From Paracamarosporium sp. OC-R06-R3 (Eukaryota; Ascomycota; Dothideomycetes; Pleosporales; Didymosphaeriaceae), in contig JACVRA010000488.1 of NCBI GenBank assembly GCA_019828545.1, forward strand, positions 62,001 through 126,000: a DNA stretch of 64,000 bases, written 5' to 3'. Below, piece by piece: positions 1-10,298 of the stretch (position 1 is its first letter; each line of letters starts with the position of its first letter). The notes under the pieces were generated by a model. The model was not told where the DNA came from, ran no database searches, and saw nothing but the letters and a program-made list of their open reading frames with translations. The position numbers were made by a program, and so were the translations under genes.

Positions 1-3000
1 TGTGGTAGTGTTGTCGGTTGGCTGGGCGGGCGGGCCTGTGTGCACAAAGCAGCTGGCGCGCGGTTTCACATCCGAGCCACAGCGCGCCTTCCTCCAGTCG
101 CGCCCGAGCGCCTTCCTCACTTGCTCCTTCTGCTCTGGTGCGACGTCGACGCTCTCGCCCATCTTCACCGGCCTCCGTCACAATTTGCACAATGCTCGCA
201 CCCTCACCCTCGCTGCCGCCCGCTTCCAGTATGCCGCCGGTGGGCCCTCGATAGCTTCGAAACACATGGCATCCATTCTGAGCCATCTTCGCTGCTCCAA
301 CTGGCGGTTCCTCCCTCCGCGCCCGGACCCATCAGCCTCGCCTGCCGATGCTTGTTCTTGCTGCATGATACACAGCCTCAATTGCCTACGTCGCTGTCTC
401 ATCAGTCTCCATACCTCTGCCTCTGCCCAGCGTCCCGAGCACATCATTTCGTCTTCGCAACGTGGCGTCGATCGCCTGTCCGACCCAAATGTGCCAAGTC
501 GCTCGACCCACGACCAATCTCGCGGCCTCGGGTCTGACTGATGCGGAACGACGCGGGTGACAGACTGCATGACGTTCCTGTTTGTGTCTTCTCAATCTGT
601 CCAGGGCAGTCCCTTTCCTGGTCAACCAAAACAAGAACACACCTGTCGAAACGACGGCAAATCATGCACATGCTTCTATTTCTAACACTGCACAACAAAC
701 CTCCCAAACAATCCCCGTGCCATACTACGGGTTTTTAATCTACTGAGCGCCTACCCGCGGTTCTTCGTGCATCGACGCAAAGTCCGCTCACGGTTCGCTT
801 CCTCCGTGTGGAGGCGTCGTTCGCATGCGCTCAATTCTCCGCTTACGTCTTGCGTGCTTAAGCATGCTTGCTCTTGTCCGTCAGAGTCTGGCCAAGCTGC
901 TCTCAGCCTCGCCGGTCATGAAGTGCAAACAGTCCATCATTTCCTCGACAATATACCGATCCTCACTGCTAGCGATTGCTTTCGTTTAGCTCGTCGATCC
1001 TCAATAGTCTATCCAACAAGCACAGACCGTACTTTGGGTCATAGCAAATGAACGCACTCTGAGCACCCTGTTCACTGCCAGGCTTCATGGGATATCGATG
1101 CTGCCGTTTCGAGCGCATGCATCAACAATGCGAGAACAAGTCTCCTGTCATGTCCTCTCTAACGGTGGATTTTCCTGGGCGACCAGGGCTGTCGCTTCGT
1201 CCCCGCCTCGTTTTGAAACCCTCGCCTGAAACGAAACGTCTAGATCACCACGGTAGCCAAGAGCATGGCTTCGAGCCATTGACTTGGGTTCCTGGAGATC
1301 ATTGCAGTGGGGAAGTGCCTATAATCCTCGTTCCACTGGGAACAAAATGGTCTTGTTCCCCGCTCAACGTGCTCTGAATGAAACGCAACCAGCTCACACC
1401 ATCCAGTCGGTCGACCCAAGTTCCTTACCCTCACAAGGTATTCCATCTTTACCATGTGAAAGCACTCCACTTGTGCCCTTTACACTTTACACCGGGAGGA
1501 TTTCCTGCGCCCATATTTGCTCTCGATCGCGGCTATTCTTAGTCGGATACTCTCCCCCACCACGCTGCCATCGGGACCTGAGTTGTCTAGATCTCTACAA
1601 ACATGAAATGAGCCCATAAGCAGGCACTTCAACGTCACTGGCAGCACGAGCCATTCGGAGCGATGACTACGACATCAGCCTTCCACATCTCGGGTACTGG
1701 ATTGCGCATGCGCTGCCGGTAGGCACTTGCAAGCCTCTACCGTTTGCACGCCCATGCCATCGTTAACAGACGCTCTCACGAACATGACATGACCCAAGCT
1801 ACTCATTTCCGCCACTAGCGGTCCACCATGCTGAAATTGATCACAGCCTACAAGTTCAGCCTTGAGGTAAGGCTACCTCTCGGAACTCAACGAGCCTCAA
1901 CACCACAGTTTTGTTCGCCGGAAATGATTCGAACACTTCGTGCGAATCCATTGTCGCTCTCCGAAGATTCTTGCGATGTCGAAATCTAGGACAGGTGTGT
2001 GGTTACACTCGGACTTCGCGTATAATATCATTTCCGGTCACCTGCATACTCAGACTAAACAGCCAATCTTACACAACCCATAAGCGGCATACACGAGCTC
2101 GCTTTTCCTCTGTGCCTTCTTATTAAGGACGGAGCGCCTGTTGCTTCGCTCAATATGTATTCCCGAGAGACGTTGTGTGACATGGTTGCTTGAGTCCGTG
2201 CTGCGGCGCGCTTCGAGACCGTACAGAGCTGTGGCGTTCCGTTAAATGTCTCCCTTCTTCTAAAAGAACAAAGATGCGGGGTTCTAGAGCCGAGACGTAC
2301 GCACGTAATTTTGCGTTCTCCGCTTCATGTGACTCGTGTAGACAAAGCAGCGTCTTCGATTTCATCAGGTGCTAGGCGTCAAGGGCTCGGGCGGGCGTAA
2401 AAGCGGTGTCTGGATAGTAGTGTTGTGTAGTGTGCCCGGCATGTCGGTTCTAGCGGCAACATCAGCAGTGGATATGCTTCCATTTACATCTTCTGATCAC
2501 CGCTTCAAATGTGGATGGCACTGTGATGCAGGTATTAGCAACGTCACGTGTTTGTCTTTCCTCGAGAGATGGTCGGTCTAAGGAGTTGGGTAGACGTATA
2601 TCAGACTTAGCGTTAATCTAAACACTGTGTACCCACCGCCTGCATCTGCACGAGCAAAGTCATCTATTCAAGCTGCTGTCGTTTGTATGTAATATACAAC
2701 GTGGAAGTAATATATTCTCGCATGTCCTGATCTAATACTGCGCGACTTAACCTACCTAGTGACTAATACTCGGTTCAAGGTTTTCTAAGTTTAGAGGGTA
2801 CTTGGTGTGCTGTGCTATGCTGCGCGGATAGGAGGGAGGGAGGGTATGAGTAAGGTAGAGGGAGGGGTTGAGGGAGTGGTATGTGTGTGTTTTTGTAAAG
2901 GTAGATGCGAGGGCTAGAGGAGGGGCGTGAGTAATTTGGGGGTGTATGCGTGTATGTATGTATTTGCATAGCGAGCGGTTATTAAGATGTGGTTTGTAGG

Positions 3001-4323
3001 TGGTGAGAAGGTTATGATTGTGGTTTGGTTTAGAGTCTTGTGGGGTGGGATTCAGTGGGAATGTAGTTTGGTTTGTGTCGTTTTATCGTGTACGTTGCGT
3101 AACATAGATGCTGGGGTTCTGATTGCGTTATGTGGTTTTGTGGTGAGTATGTATCTGTGTTGAAGTCTGAGGTGATTAGTGGTTTTAGGGTGGGTTGGGA
3201 GATGGTGGGTTGTGGAGGTGGAGACGAATGGCCATGGCGATAATATTGGCAGGGAGGTGTGCTAGGCTGAGCTGAGCTGTGGGCGTTTCTGTGGGCGAGG
3301 GGGACATGTAGAACTTTGTGGTTGTGATACTTTTCTTTTCCTTTGAGTTTGGAACTTGTGTGCTTGTTGGATACTATCTTGATTTGGTTGTTTGGATTCT
3401 TCGACCGTGGTATGGGACAGTGTCGACGGTGTTTTCGAATAGGAAGGTTGGGATCATCGATCTGGGACAGAAATACAGTAAGGCTTGATTTGGCAATATG
3501 GCAGATCATCGAGAATATTTTGCGTGAGCAGCAGTGCGGATATGGGCTTAGCGTTGTGATTCTTTCCTTGCCGTCGCTTCTTTCTCCTTTCATTTGTCTT
3601 ATTTGAATATTTAAAAGCATCGGAGATAGTGACATTGGTACGTACCGGGGCTACATCGGCAACAGTTGCTACTGTCCCTACACGCTGGCTATGGACGTGC
3701 ACAGCTTAGAAGTATGTTGTTAATGTGTCGTACATGCAGTCTAATAGCAAACCCTAGGAGTTCTCTGTCCTAAAGCGAGTGAACGTTTGTTTCTATTCCC
3801 AATGATTCTCGCAAGTTCGCGACCTTCCAATCCACCATAGGGTCTTCGGAGACCGACTGTATCTCGCAGACATTGGCGGGCTGATGATACGAAATGGGAA
3901 TAGAGGTGCAGATGCCCGTTGAATAACTTACATGATATGACGCACGCGACTAATCATAGCCTCACCTGCACCTCTCTCCCGTGGGTAGATTGTCTGAATC
4001 GGATGTTGGCCCGAATTCCATTTATGTAACGTGTACACCCAGCCAATCATATATCCGTTTCATGGATGTGTGCTGCCACCTATTTGCACGCTCAATCTAA
4101 TAAACACTAGAGCATCTCGTGGGCCAATGCTTGGACGATCGAAGCTGCACACAATATGGGGCGAAGTGTTCTTTGGGGGCCGCCCCCAAATAGCCTCGAC
4201 ATGTATATCCCGCGTGAAGCTACGTAAAATCGAACGCTCTTCGACTTAACAGGAAAATTTATCTATACCAGACTCCGGATTCGTTGCGACTGGCATACAC
4301 ATCTTTAGAATTTGGAACTTTGA
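1..4323. other. Gene-free left flank
   Basis: I see no supportable gene here. Open frames are short, overlap on both strands, mostly lack ATG starts and resemble no family. Positions 60-460 are C/T-rich on the plus strand, as in fungal promoters and leaders, so part of this may belong to a gene outside the left edge. Positions 2780-3330 are strongly G/T-rich on the plus strand with runs such as GGGAGGGAGGG. A long 5' region of a regulatory gene or a non-coding transcript is possible, but nothing visible proves it. Confidence 0.5.
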
Positions 4324-5796
4324 ATGCCAATGTCAACCTCAAGTCCAACAGTCCTCCGTCAAGCGATTCACAAATGCCACGAGCTCGCGGGTGAACCAGT
4401 GTTCGAATGCTTGCAAGCGTTCTATGATACAGATGACGGCTCATCACGAAATTTGCGCGAGGTCTTGCTCCGCTCGTTGGGCGTTCATGCCATTTCGCTC
4501 GTGTCATACGGCCACCTCATGAGCTTACAAGGTGTTACTTCTGCTAATTCATTCGAGGCTTTCACCCTGCTTGCCGTGTACTTCTTCTTCCCAGAGTTGC
4601 CGATGGCACAACTCGTCTCACGAATCGCAGCCGCTATCGTAAAAGCACCTTGGAAGCGAAACTTCCAGTGTCGATATTGGATTGCGACATGCCTTGGTAG
4701 TCGTGTTCTGATATCTAACACATCGGTTCCTCTAAGCGAGATCGGGGCAGATAACCTGCGTTTCGAAACTAGAAAATACAACTTGATCTGGCTAGGCCGG
4801 TGCGCTGTTATGTCGCTGTTGTTGGCTCAGTACGTTGGTAGCCTTGGGATTTGGTACCGATCTCGGTTTGTCCTCAATGATATGGTACAGCTTCACGCTA
4901 GTTTCGACTGGCGAAATTTCCAATTGGTTCTTGGAGGTATGGTCGCCGTAATCAACAGCGTCTCCCTCATTGCGTTCAACCTGAAATGGAAGCACATTTC
5001 GGACAACCTGGCATTAGGGCGTCGCTCGTCGCGGGAGGAACTGGAATTGCCCAATCACAACGAGCAGCTGAGGACGCCAGACCCCGAGGCAGCTAACTTC
5101 GCCGTCATGAGCATTGACTCAGATGAACGTACCACATCAACAAGGTCAATATCAGAAAAGTGGACATCACATAACCTCGCTCTGGGCTCTTGGCTTGACC
5201 GTTGGTTCTTCGAATCTATCCAACACGCTATGATGACCGCAATCATAGTTCAGACTCTCCTCAGCTGCATAGATACCATTCGCATCTTGCGGCCCTCCTA
5301 TTTGATTGTGTCTGGAGACAGGCTCAAATTCGACAGGCTTCTCTATCCGGATGCGTTGCAAGAGCCGCAACGTTTCCCAGCGGGGCTTCCCGCAATCTTC
5401 CATGCGATTCCTTACACCATCTGGTTCCAGCAAACTATATCCCGCAATGCTGCCTTTTTTACGGTATACTACACCAGTACTGCGCTAATATTCATATCTA
5501 CGACCATACGTCTTCTCGCGAGGAGTCCGATGGTAAATAAGTCTATACCTCGAATGGGAAGAGCATGCGTGTTTTGCGATAAATGGATTACTGGTGGCCG
5601 GAGTATTAGCTCTTTCCCGTGGTTCGTAATAATTGTGGCGTTTCACGTCTGGAAGAACCTGGCATCTTTTGTTCGAGGCATTCAGGTTTCCAACTTCGCT
5701 GCGGAGATGCTAGAGGACGGAAATTACTATGATCGGTTATATATGAGGCTTTCCATTTACAAGGATCCATGGTACGATAGCATGTACATTCTATGA
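4324..5796 (+). CDS. Multipass membrane protein, unrecognised
   Basis: This is a single uninterrupted frame of 490 residues from an ATG (a second ATG lies two codons later). I do not recognise the family. Hydrophobic stretches at about residues 79-97, 155-176, 199-219, 300-318, 376-396 and 431-450 suggest around six membrane spans. A polar, acidic, Ser/Arg-rich loop at 225-285 separates the first three from the last three. No signal peptide or catalytic motif is evident. The layout, with an N-terminal polar region, two three-helix halves and a hydrophilic linker, fits an integral membrane protein of unknown role. A fungus-restricted family is likely. Coding status is supported by length and by sensible composition; function is unknown. 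Confidence 0.72.
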   Translation: MPMSTSSPTVLRQAIHKCHELAGEPVFECLQAFYDTDDGSSRNLREVLLRSLGVHAISLVSYGHLMSLQGVTSANSFEAFTLLAVYFFFPELPMAQLVSRIAAAIVKAPWKRNFQCRYWIATCLGSRVLISNTSVPLSEIGADNLRFETRKYNLIWLGRCAVMSLLLAQYVGSLGIWYRSRFVLNDMVQLHASFDWRNFQLVLGGMVAVINSVSLIAFNLKWKHISDNLALGRRSSREELELPNHNEQLRTPDPEAANFAVMSIDSDERTTSTRSISEKWTSHNLALGSWLDRWFFESIQHAMMTAIIVQTLLSCIDTIRILRPSYLIVSGDRLKFDRLLYPDALQEPQRFPAGLPAIFHAIPYTIWFQQTISRNAAFFTVYYTSTALIFISTTIRLLARSPMVNKSIPRMGRACVFCDKWITGGRSISSFPWFVIIVAFHVWKNLASFVRGIQVSNFAAEMLEDGNYYDRLYMRLSIYKDPWYDSMYIL

Positions 5797-6477
5797 CCTT
5801 GGACGATGCGACTCGCCTGATCATGCTTTGGGAAAACCTAGTATCTTTATCGTGTTTATTACGAGTCGGTGCGGTTTCTAGCGACCTACGGAATACTGAC
5901 CACTAGAACGGGTCACGGATCGGGGAACACTTAGTTGGATGTGAGCGATGTAGCGTTATAGCTAAAAACTCACATGATTCATGAGATACATGGTGTCAAT
6001 GATATAGCTCATAATCTATGTAGCATGTCTGTAGTGTTAGCTATCATCCAGCGACAACCACTGAACTGGTTTAACAAATGCTCTTGAGATTTGTAACTTG
6101 ATACTTGATCTTCTCTTGTCTCTCGCTACTACTATATGCATTGCTTTGGCTGGTTCAAGATCTCTGTCAGAAGAGATGAAGAGCGGTGAGTGCAGTTAGA
6201 ACGGCCACCAGGATAGACATGGTGATTGGCTTGCTTACTAAATAATGAAGTGCGTTCACTGTAATTTATCCTTTCCCTAATTATCAGCATCACTTGACAG
6301 AGCTGCTCACTATCATAAAACCGCCTAGTAAATTGTTGCTCTATAACCACCTGGGTAGACGCCGTGACGTAGTTACGCATCTCCATACCTAGACAAGCTA
6401 GTCCATCTACCGCGCGTGAACCCCAAACGCGTGCTACACTCCTCTACCCCAACGCGCCAACAATCACACAAGTCGCC
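5797..6477. other. Intergenic, AT-rich
   Basis: This is the 3' flank of the membrane protein and the promoter of the next plus-strand gene. An ACGCGT (MCB-like) hexamer lies at 6427-6432, about 45 bp before the downstream ATG. No gene is seen. Confidence 0.5.
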
Positions 6478-7618
6478 ATGCCACCCGCGAAAAAGACCCT
6501 TAAATTCACAGCCATATCAAAGGAAGCATTCAATGACATCCTCTCTCGCTACTCCTCCACCGTACCGGAAAAACTGCGCGATCTAGACGCGCTCCGCTAC
6601 AACACCATCCCAGCAACCGTCTCCTCACGCGCAGGAAAAGGCGCATACCTAACCAAAGATGAAGTCGAGAAGCTCGTAGAATGGAAATTGTACGCACAAA
6701 TCCACTCATTCATTCAATTCTCTATCCCGTCCACTATAAACATGCCTACGACTATTCCATCCCATACTCAACACCCACTAACATTTAACCCCAGAAAACA
6801 CGGCACATTCCGCCCCAGCCTCCTCAAACTAGTGCAAAGCAACCCAGCGCAACAAATCGAACAGACGACTAAAGACGCATTTTCCAGCGACCCAGGAGAC
6901 ACCGACGACTCCGTGTCGATCCATCGCGATGTGCCTATTGCGCTCAAGAAACTGACTAGTCTGAGGGGCATCGGTCCGGTAAGTACCTCTTAAACAAGTC
7001 TATCCAGATGGCCGAAATATGTCCATGCCCAAACACATCAACGTCGAACATCCCCAGCCCATCCCCGAGCACAAACACATGCACCTACCCATACACCCCT
7101 CCAACATATCTAACAACCCCACCAATAAACAGGCCACAGCATCCCTCCTCCTCTCAATCCACAACCCCCGTCTCACCCCCTTCTTCTCAGACGAGCTCTT
7201 CCGCTGGGCAATGTGGGATGCGCCCGGCGGCAGCGGCTGGAACCGCGCAATCAAGTACAACGAGAAAGAGTATAAAGAGCTGCTTGGGAGAGTTGAGACG
7301 TTTCGTGAGAGGCTGCGCGTGGGCGCTGTGGATGTGGAGAGGGTGGCGTGGGTGCTTGGGAAAGGGGCGGTGGATGTTGGGGGTGGTGAGGAGGAGGGGT
7401 TGGGGGAGGGAGTGGGAGAGGAGGATGGCGGGAGAGTCCCGAAGAAGGGTGCGAAGAAAGGGGTTAAGCGGAAGGCGGTTGATGAGGGAGGCGAGCAAGG
7501 TAGCGAGGAAAGCGGAGGGGGAAAGAAAGACGCGAAAGGCGTGAAGCGGAAGGGCGCCGAGACGAAAGCGCCTGCAGAGGGCGTGCGGAGAAGCAGCCGG
7601 AGGAAAACAGCTCCGTGA
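6478..7618 (+). CDS. Helix-hairpin-helix DNA-glycosylase-like protein
   Basis: Three exons join cleanly: 6478-6689, 6795-6978 and 7133-7618, giving 293 residues. The first join restores a leucine codon (WKL then KHGTFRP); the second restores the continuous motif LRGIGPATASLLLS. That motif is a helix-hairpin-helix of the kind found in HhH-GPD DNA glycosylases, followed by a conserved-looking segment with FFSDELFRW. The last 80 residues are Lys/Arg/Gly-rich, consistent with nuclear location and nucleic-acid binding. I see no clear catalytic Lys/Asp pair, so glycosylase activity is not claimed. The protein belongs to a family widespread but uncharacterised in fungi, as far as I can tell. An ACGCGT box just upstream would fit cell-cycle-linked expression. 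Confidence 0.82.
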
Positions 7619-7805
7619 ACTACGCATTACTATGCGACCAATTCGAGGTCGAACTCGATGGAGCTACGTCATCTAGCCATGCCATGCCATCGTACAGCTA
7701 TACAAAACTACGAGTCTCAACCACAAACGCCGGAACACCGTGCCAAAATGACTGGGGTATTATCACAACTCCAACGCCCATCAAACGCGTCACACGGGCT
7801 CCACT

Positions 7806-9341
7806 TCAAACGCCAGGAATCTGCCCGCTCTTGGTTCGTATCCTACCTTCTTTGACAGCGCCAATTGTTACACCCGCCTCGCCCGTCATCCAGCCCGGCA
7901 TCTTTTCCCCGTCTACGACGCCCTGTTCCACTAGCTGCCGGATACCAGCGAAAACATGACTGCCTTGGAACACAACCCGCACGTCTGGTACCCACGCGTC
8001 TCCACCTTCTAATTCTTCGATCTCGTCTAGTGAGCGGTCCAGCAATGAAGGTCGGCCTCTGCGATTCCGGGTCGCAGACTGTGCGCTGAGATGCGACGTA
8101 TCTCCATCTTCTACTTGGCCGGAGGCGCTGGGGATGGGTGGGAAAGGATCGTCGATGCGGACTTCGACACGCTCAAGGCCTTTGCCGTCGTCGGGTTGTG
8201 CGGAGGAACCAAACCGGCCGGCTGCTACTTCGCGTCTCCTCTTGGCTTCAGACGTTTCCTTGTCGTCGAGTGTCCGCTTCGGTCGGCCCGGCCCGGGTTT
8301 CACTGTGCCCGCCGTCGTGCTCTTGCCTGTCCCGTTCTTTTCTTGCCCATCGCTTTTTTGGCTCGTGATGAAGTCCAGGGCATTTTGGCTGAAGCTGTGG
8401 TCTTGGAAGATGCTCCATCCGCCTGCTGCCGCGTTGGTCTTCCCTGGTCCTCTGTATGCGAGGAGCGCATCCAGAGATTTTGTTGTGAAATTCGTGCTTG
8501 CGAGCTGGTATCTTGCTGAAGGGCGGGAAAAAGCTTTTGGAATGGCTTGTTGGACGATATCGCGCAGGTGGCGGCCATCGTCGCTAATGACTTGGCCGAA
8601 ATGGTTCGCTATCGAGGAGTAGACGAATGGTGAGCCATTTGGCCAGATGAAAAACACGGCTCTTGCGCTGTCCGAGTTGCCATTGTCCGTGGCAAGAGAC
8701 GCCTCGCTACTATATGGCGAATTATGTATATATACCCTCAGCACCGTCATGGGCATCGTCTTGATCTTGATCAGCAGGTAATGCGCCTTCATGAGCGGCG
8801 TCAGCTCCTTGGCGAGGTTTGCCATGAAGGTTTGCGCCTGGAATCGTGGCAAGTGCTCCGAATCATTGGTGACTTCCATATCTATTGACGCGCTCTTTGC
8901 ATTGGTTATCCGCGCGAGCCGCTTCGCTGTCCACCGCAGACTGTTTGGGTGGTCCAACAGGTACTGGATTTCGGCCGTGGCTAATTGAAACATGGACACG
9001 CCTGTCCTCCAGTCGCCTTCTAGTATGCGATCCTGTATCTCGCGCTTCCCGCCCTTGCGCGCCGCGAGTTCCTTGTATATCTCCTGGAGCTCCTCGTAGC
9101 TCTGCGCCAGCGTGTACTGCTCATCCTCATCCTCGTCTTGGTTGGGGTCGCGATCGCCAAGCAGGTATGGACGGCAGAAATCGCGGTTCTTCTTCGCGAG
9201 CCATTGGTGGGCGAGGGAGACGAGAGACTGGCGGGAGAGCTTGGTGAAGGTGCGCTGGACTTCGCGGTGGGTGGTGGGCAGGCGGTGGGAATGCGGCACG
9301 TTCTTGTAGTCCGGGACGGTCGTCTTTGGCTTTGGCGCCAT
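7806..9341 (-). CDS. chl4: Kinetochore protein CENP-N/Chl4 (Mis15) homologue
   Basis: A single exon of 511 residues on the minus strand, from an ATG at 9341. The N-terminal part carries the Chl4/CENP-N signature, with a helical block reading KLSRQSLVSLAHQWL near residue 34, followed by an acidic stretch and a further helical block. In yeasts and vertebrates this protein pairs with Iml3/CENP-L in the inner kinetochore (CCAN) and contacts the centromeric nucleosome. A Lys/Arg-rich, low-complexity segment lies in the second half and the C-terminal end is again ordered-looking. The gene is convergent with the HhH gene (3' ends 187 bp apart) and divergent from the bZIP gene. Two ACGCGT boxes lie within 140 bp upstream. 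Assignment rests on the N-terminal domain pattern; the rest is variable in this family. Confidence 0.85.
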   Translation of the reverse strand: MAPKPKTTVPDYKNVPHSHRLPTTHREVQRTFTKLSRQSLVSLAHQWLAKKNRDFCRPYLLGDRDPNQDEDEDEQYTLAQSYEELQEIYKELAARKGGKREIQDRILEGDWRTGVSMFQLATAEIQYLLDHPNSLRWTAKRLARITNAKSASIDMEVTNDSEHLPRFQAQTFMANLAKELTPLMKAHYLLIKIKTMPMTVLRVYIHNSPYSSEASLATDNGNSDSARAVFFIWPNGSPFVYSSIANHFGQVISDDGRHLRDIVQQAIPKAFSRPSARYQLASTNFTTKSLDALLAYRGPGKTNAAAGGWSIFQDHSFSQNALDFITSQKSDGQEKNGTGKSTTAGTVKPGPGRPKRTLDDKETSEAKRRREVAAGRFGSSAQPDDGKGLERVEVRIDDPFPPIPSASGQVEDGDTSHLSAQSATRNRRGRPSLLDRSLDEIEELEGGDAWVPDVRVVFQGSHVFAGIRQLVEQGVVDGEKMPGWMTGEAGVTIGAVKEGRIRTKSGQIPGV

Positions 9342-10298
9342 GGCGGGCTACATGGGCGGGCGCGTGAAGGGATCAATTGTTTATTCCTGTTATCGATACC
9401 AGCGCGGTATGAGACGCGTCGTAGTAGCGAGTAGCGAGCTCCACTCTAGACGGTTAGCAGGGTCCCGTCACGTGACGCGTGTCTTACAACAGCAACGTTA
9501 TGGATATCCATCTCAGCCGGGCCTGTACAAGGCAAGGGTAGGCGGCCAGCAGAGGTCAGCCAAGATGCGGAGAAGGCAGCTGACGAAACATGGAGCCACA
9601 GCGAGTGCCCTGCAGCATCAGCACCCGCATCAGCACCATCAGCACCCTGTCACGCCCCTCACGATGGCACTACGGTCCCTTTCCCGACGGCTTGCCTCCG
9701 TTTGCTCTAGGCCATGGTCGAACCTCGGGCGCACTCGGAAACTGGCCTGTCTGCCCACGCTTCGACTCGCGCACTGATTACAAACTGCCACATAGTCATC
9801 AAGTGAGGGCACAGGCGGGGTCGAGCAGCTGGGGCAGCACAAAGAGATACAAAGGCTGCAGCGCCCGGCTCGCCCGCGTGTGATAGAAGCGCAGTGTGCC
9901 CTCGAACCGGCGGGCCCTTGTTCACCAGTCCAGGCCGCGACTCGCACATCTCCGTGGGGTGAATCGGATCAGTCATTCACGGCATTAATACGGCCGATTC
10001 GCGGCGGCAAACCCTTCTCTCTCTCCACCAGGACCAGCGACTCTCCCCAACGTCACCACTCAACCACTCCTCTCCCACGGACGACCTGCGAGCGAGCAAG
10101 CCGCCTTGTACGCCCTGCCCTGCCTGCACACCGTTTGCAGTGCTCCCGTTATATATCCGCCCGACCGGTACCACGGCCGCATCGGCATTACTCATCTTGA
10201 CGCAACCGTAATCGACGCCGGAGCGATCCCTCGACACAGACATTCCGAGCAGCCTCGAAGCAGCACTTGAGTCGTCGCATCGCACCGAGCACACGCAA
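9342..10298. promoter_or_regulatory. Shared CENP-N / bZIP intergenic promoter
   Basis: A 957-bp divergent promoter region. It contains ACGCGT at 9414-9419 and again at 9475-9480, and a perfect palindrome TCACGTGA at 9468-9475 that abuts the second ACGCGT. ACGCGT is the MBF (MCB) site of yeast G1/S genes; TCACGTGA is the Cbf1-type E-box that in yeast acts on sulfur-amino-acid genes. The last ~500 bp before the bZIP start contain no ATG on the plus strand, which suits a long uORF-free leader. Site identity is by sequence match only. Confidence 0.5.

Noticed and set aside
3030..3635. 201-codon minus-strand frame
   Set aside because: Low-complexity His/Pro/Ser/Lys product arising from the G/T-rich island on the plus strand.
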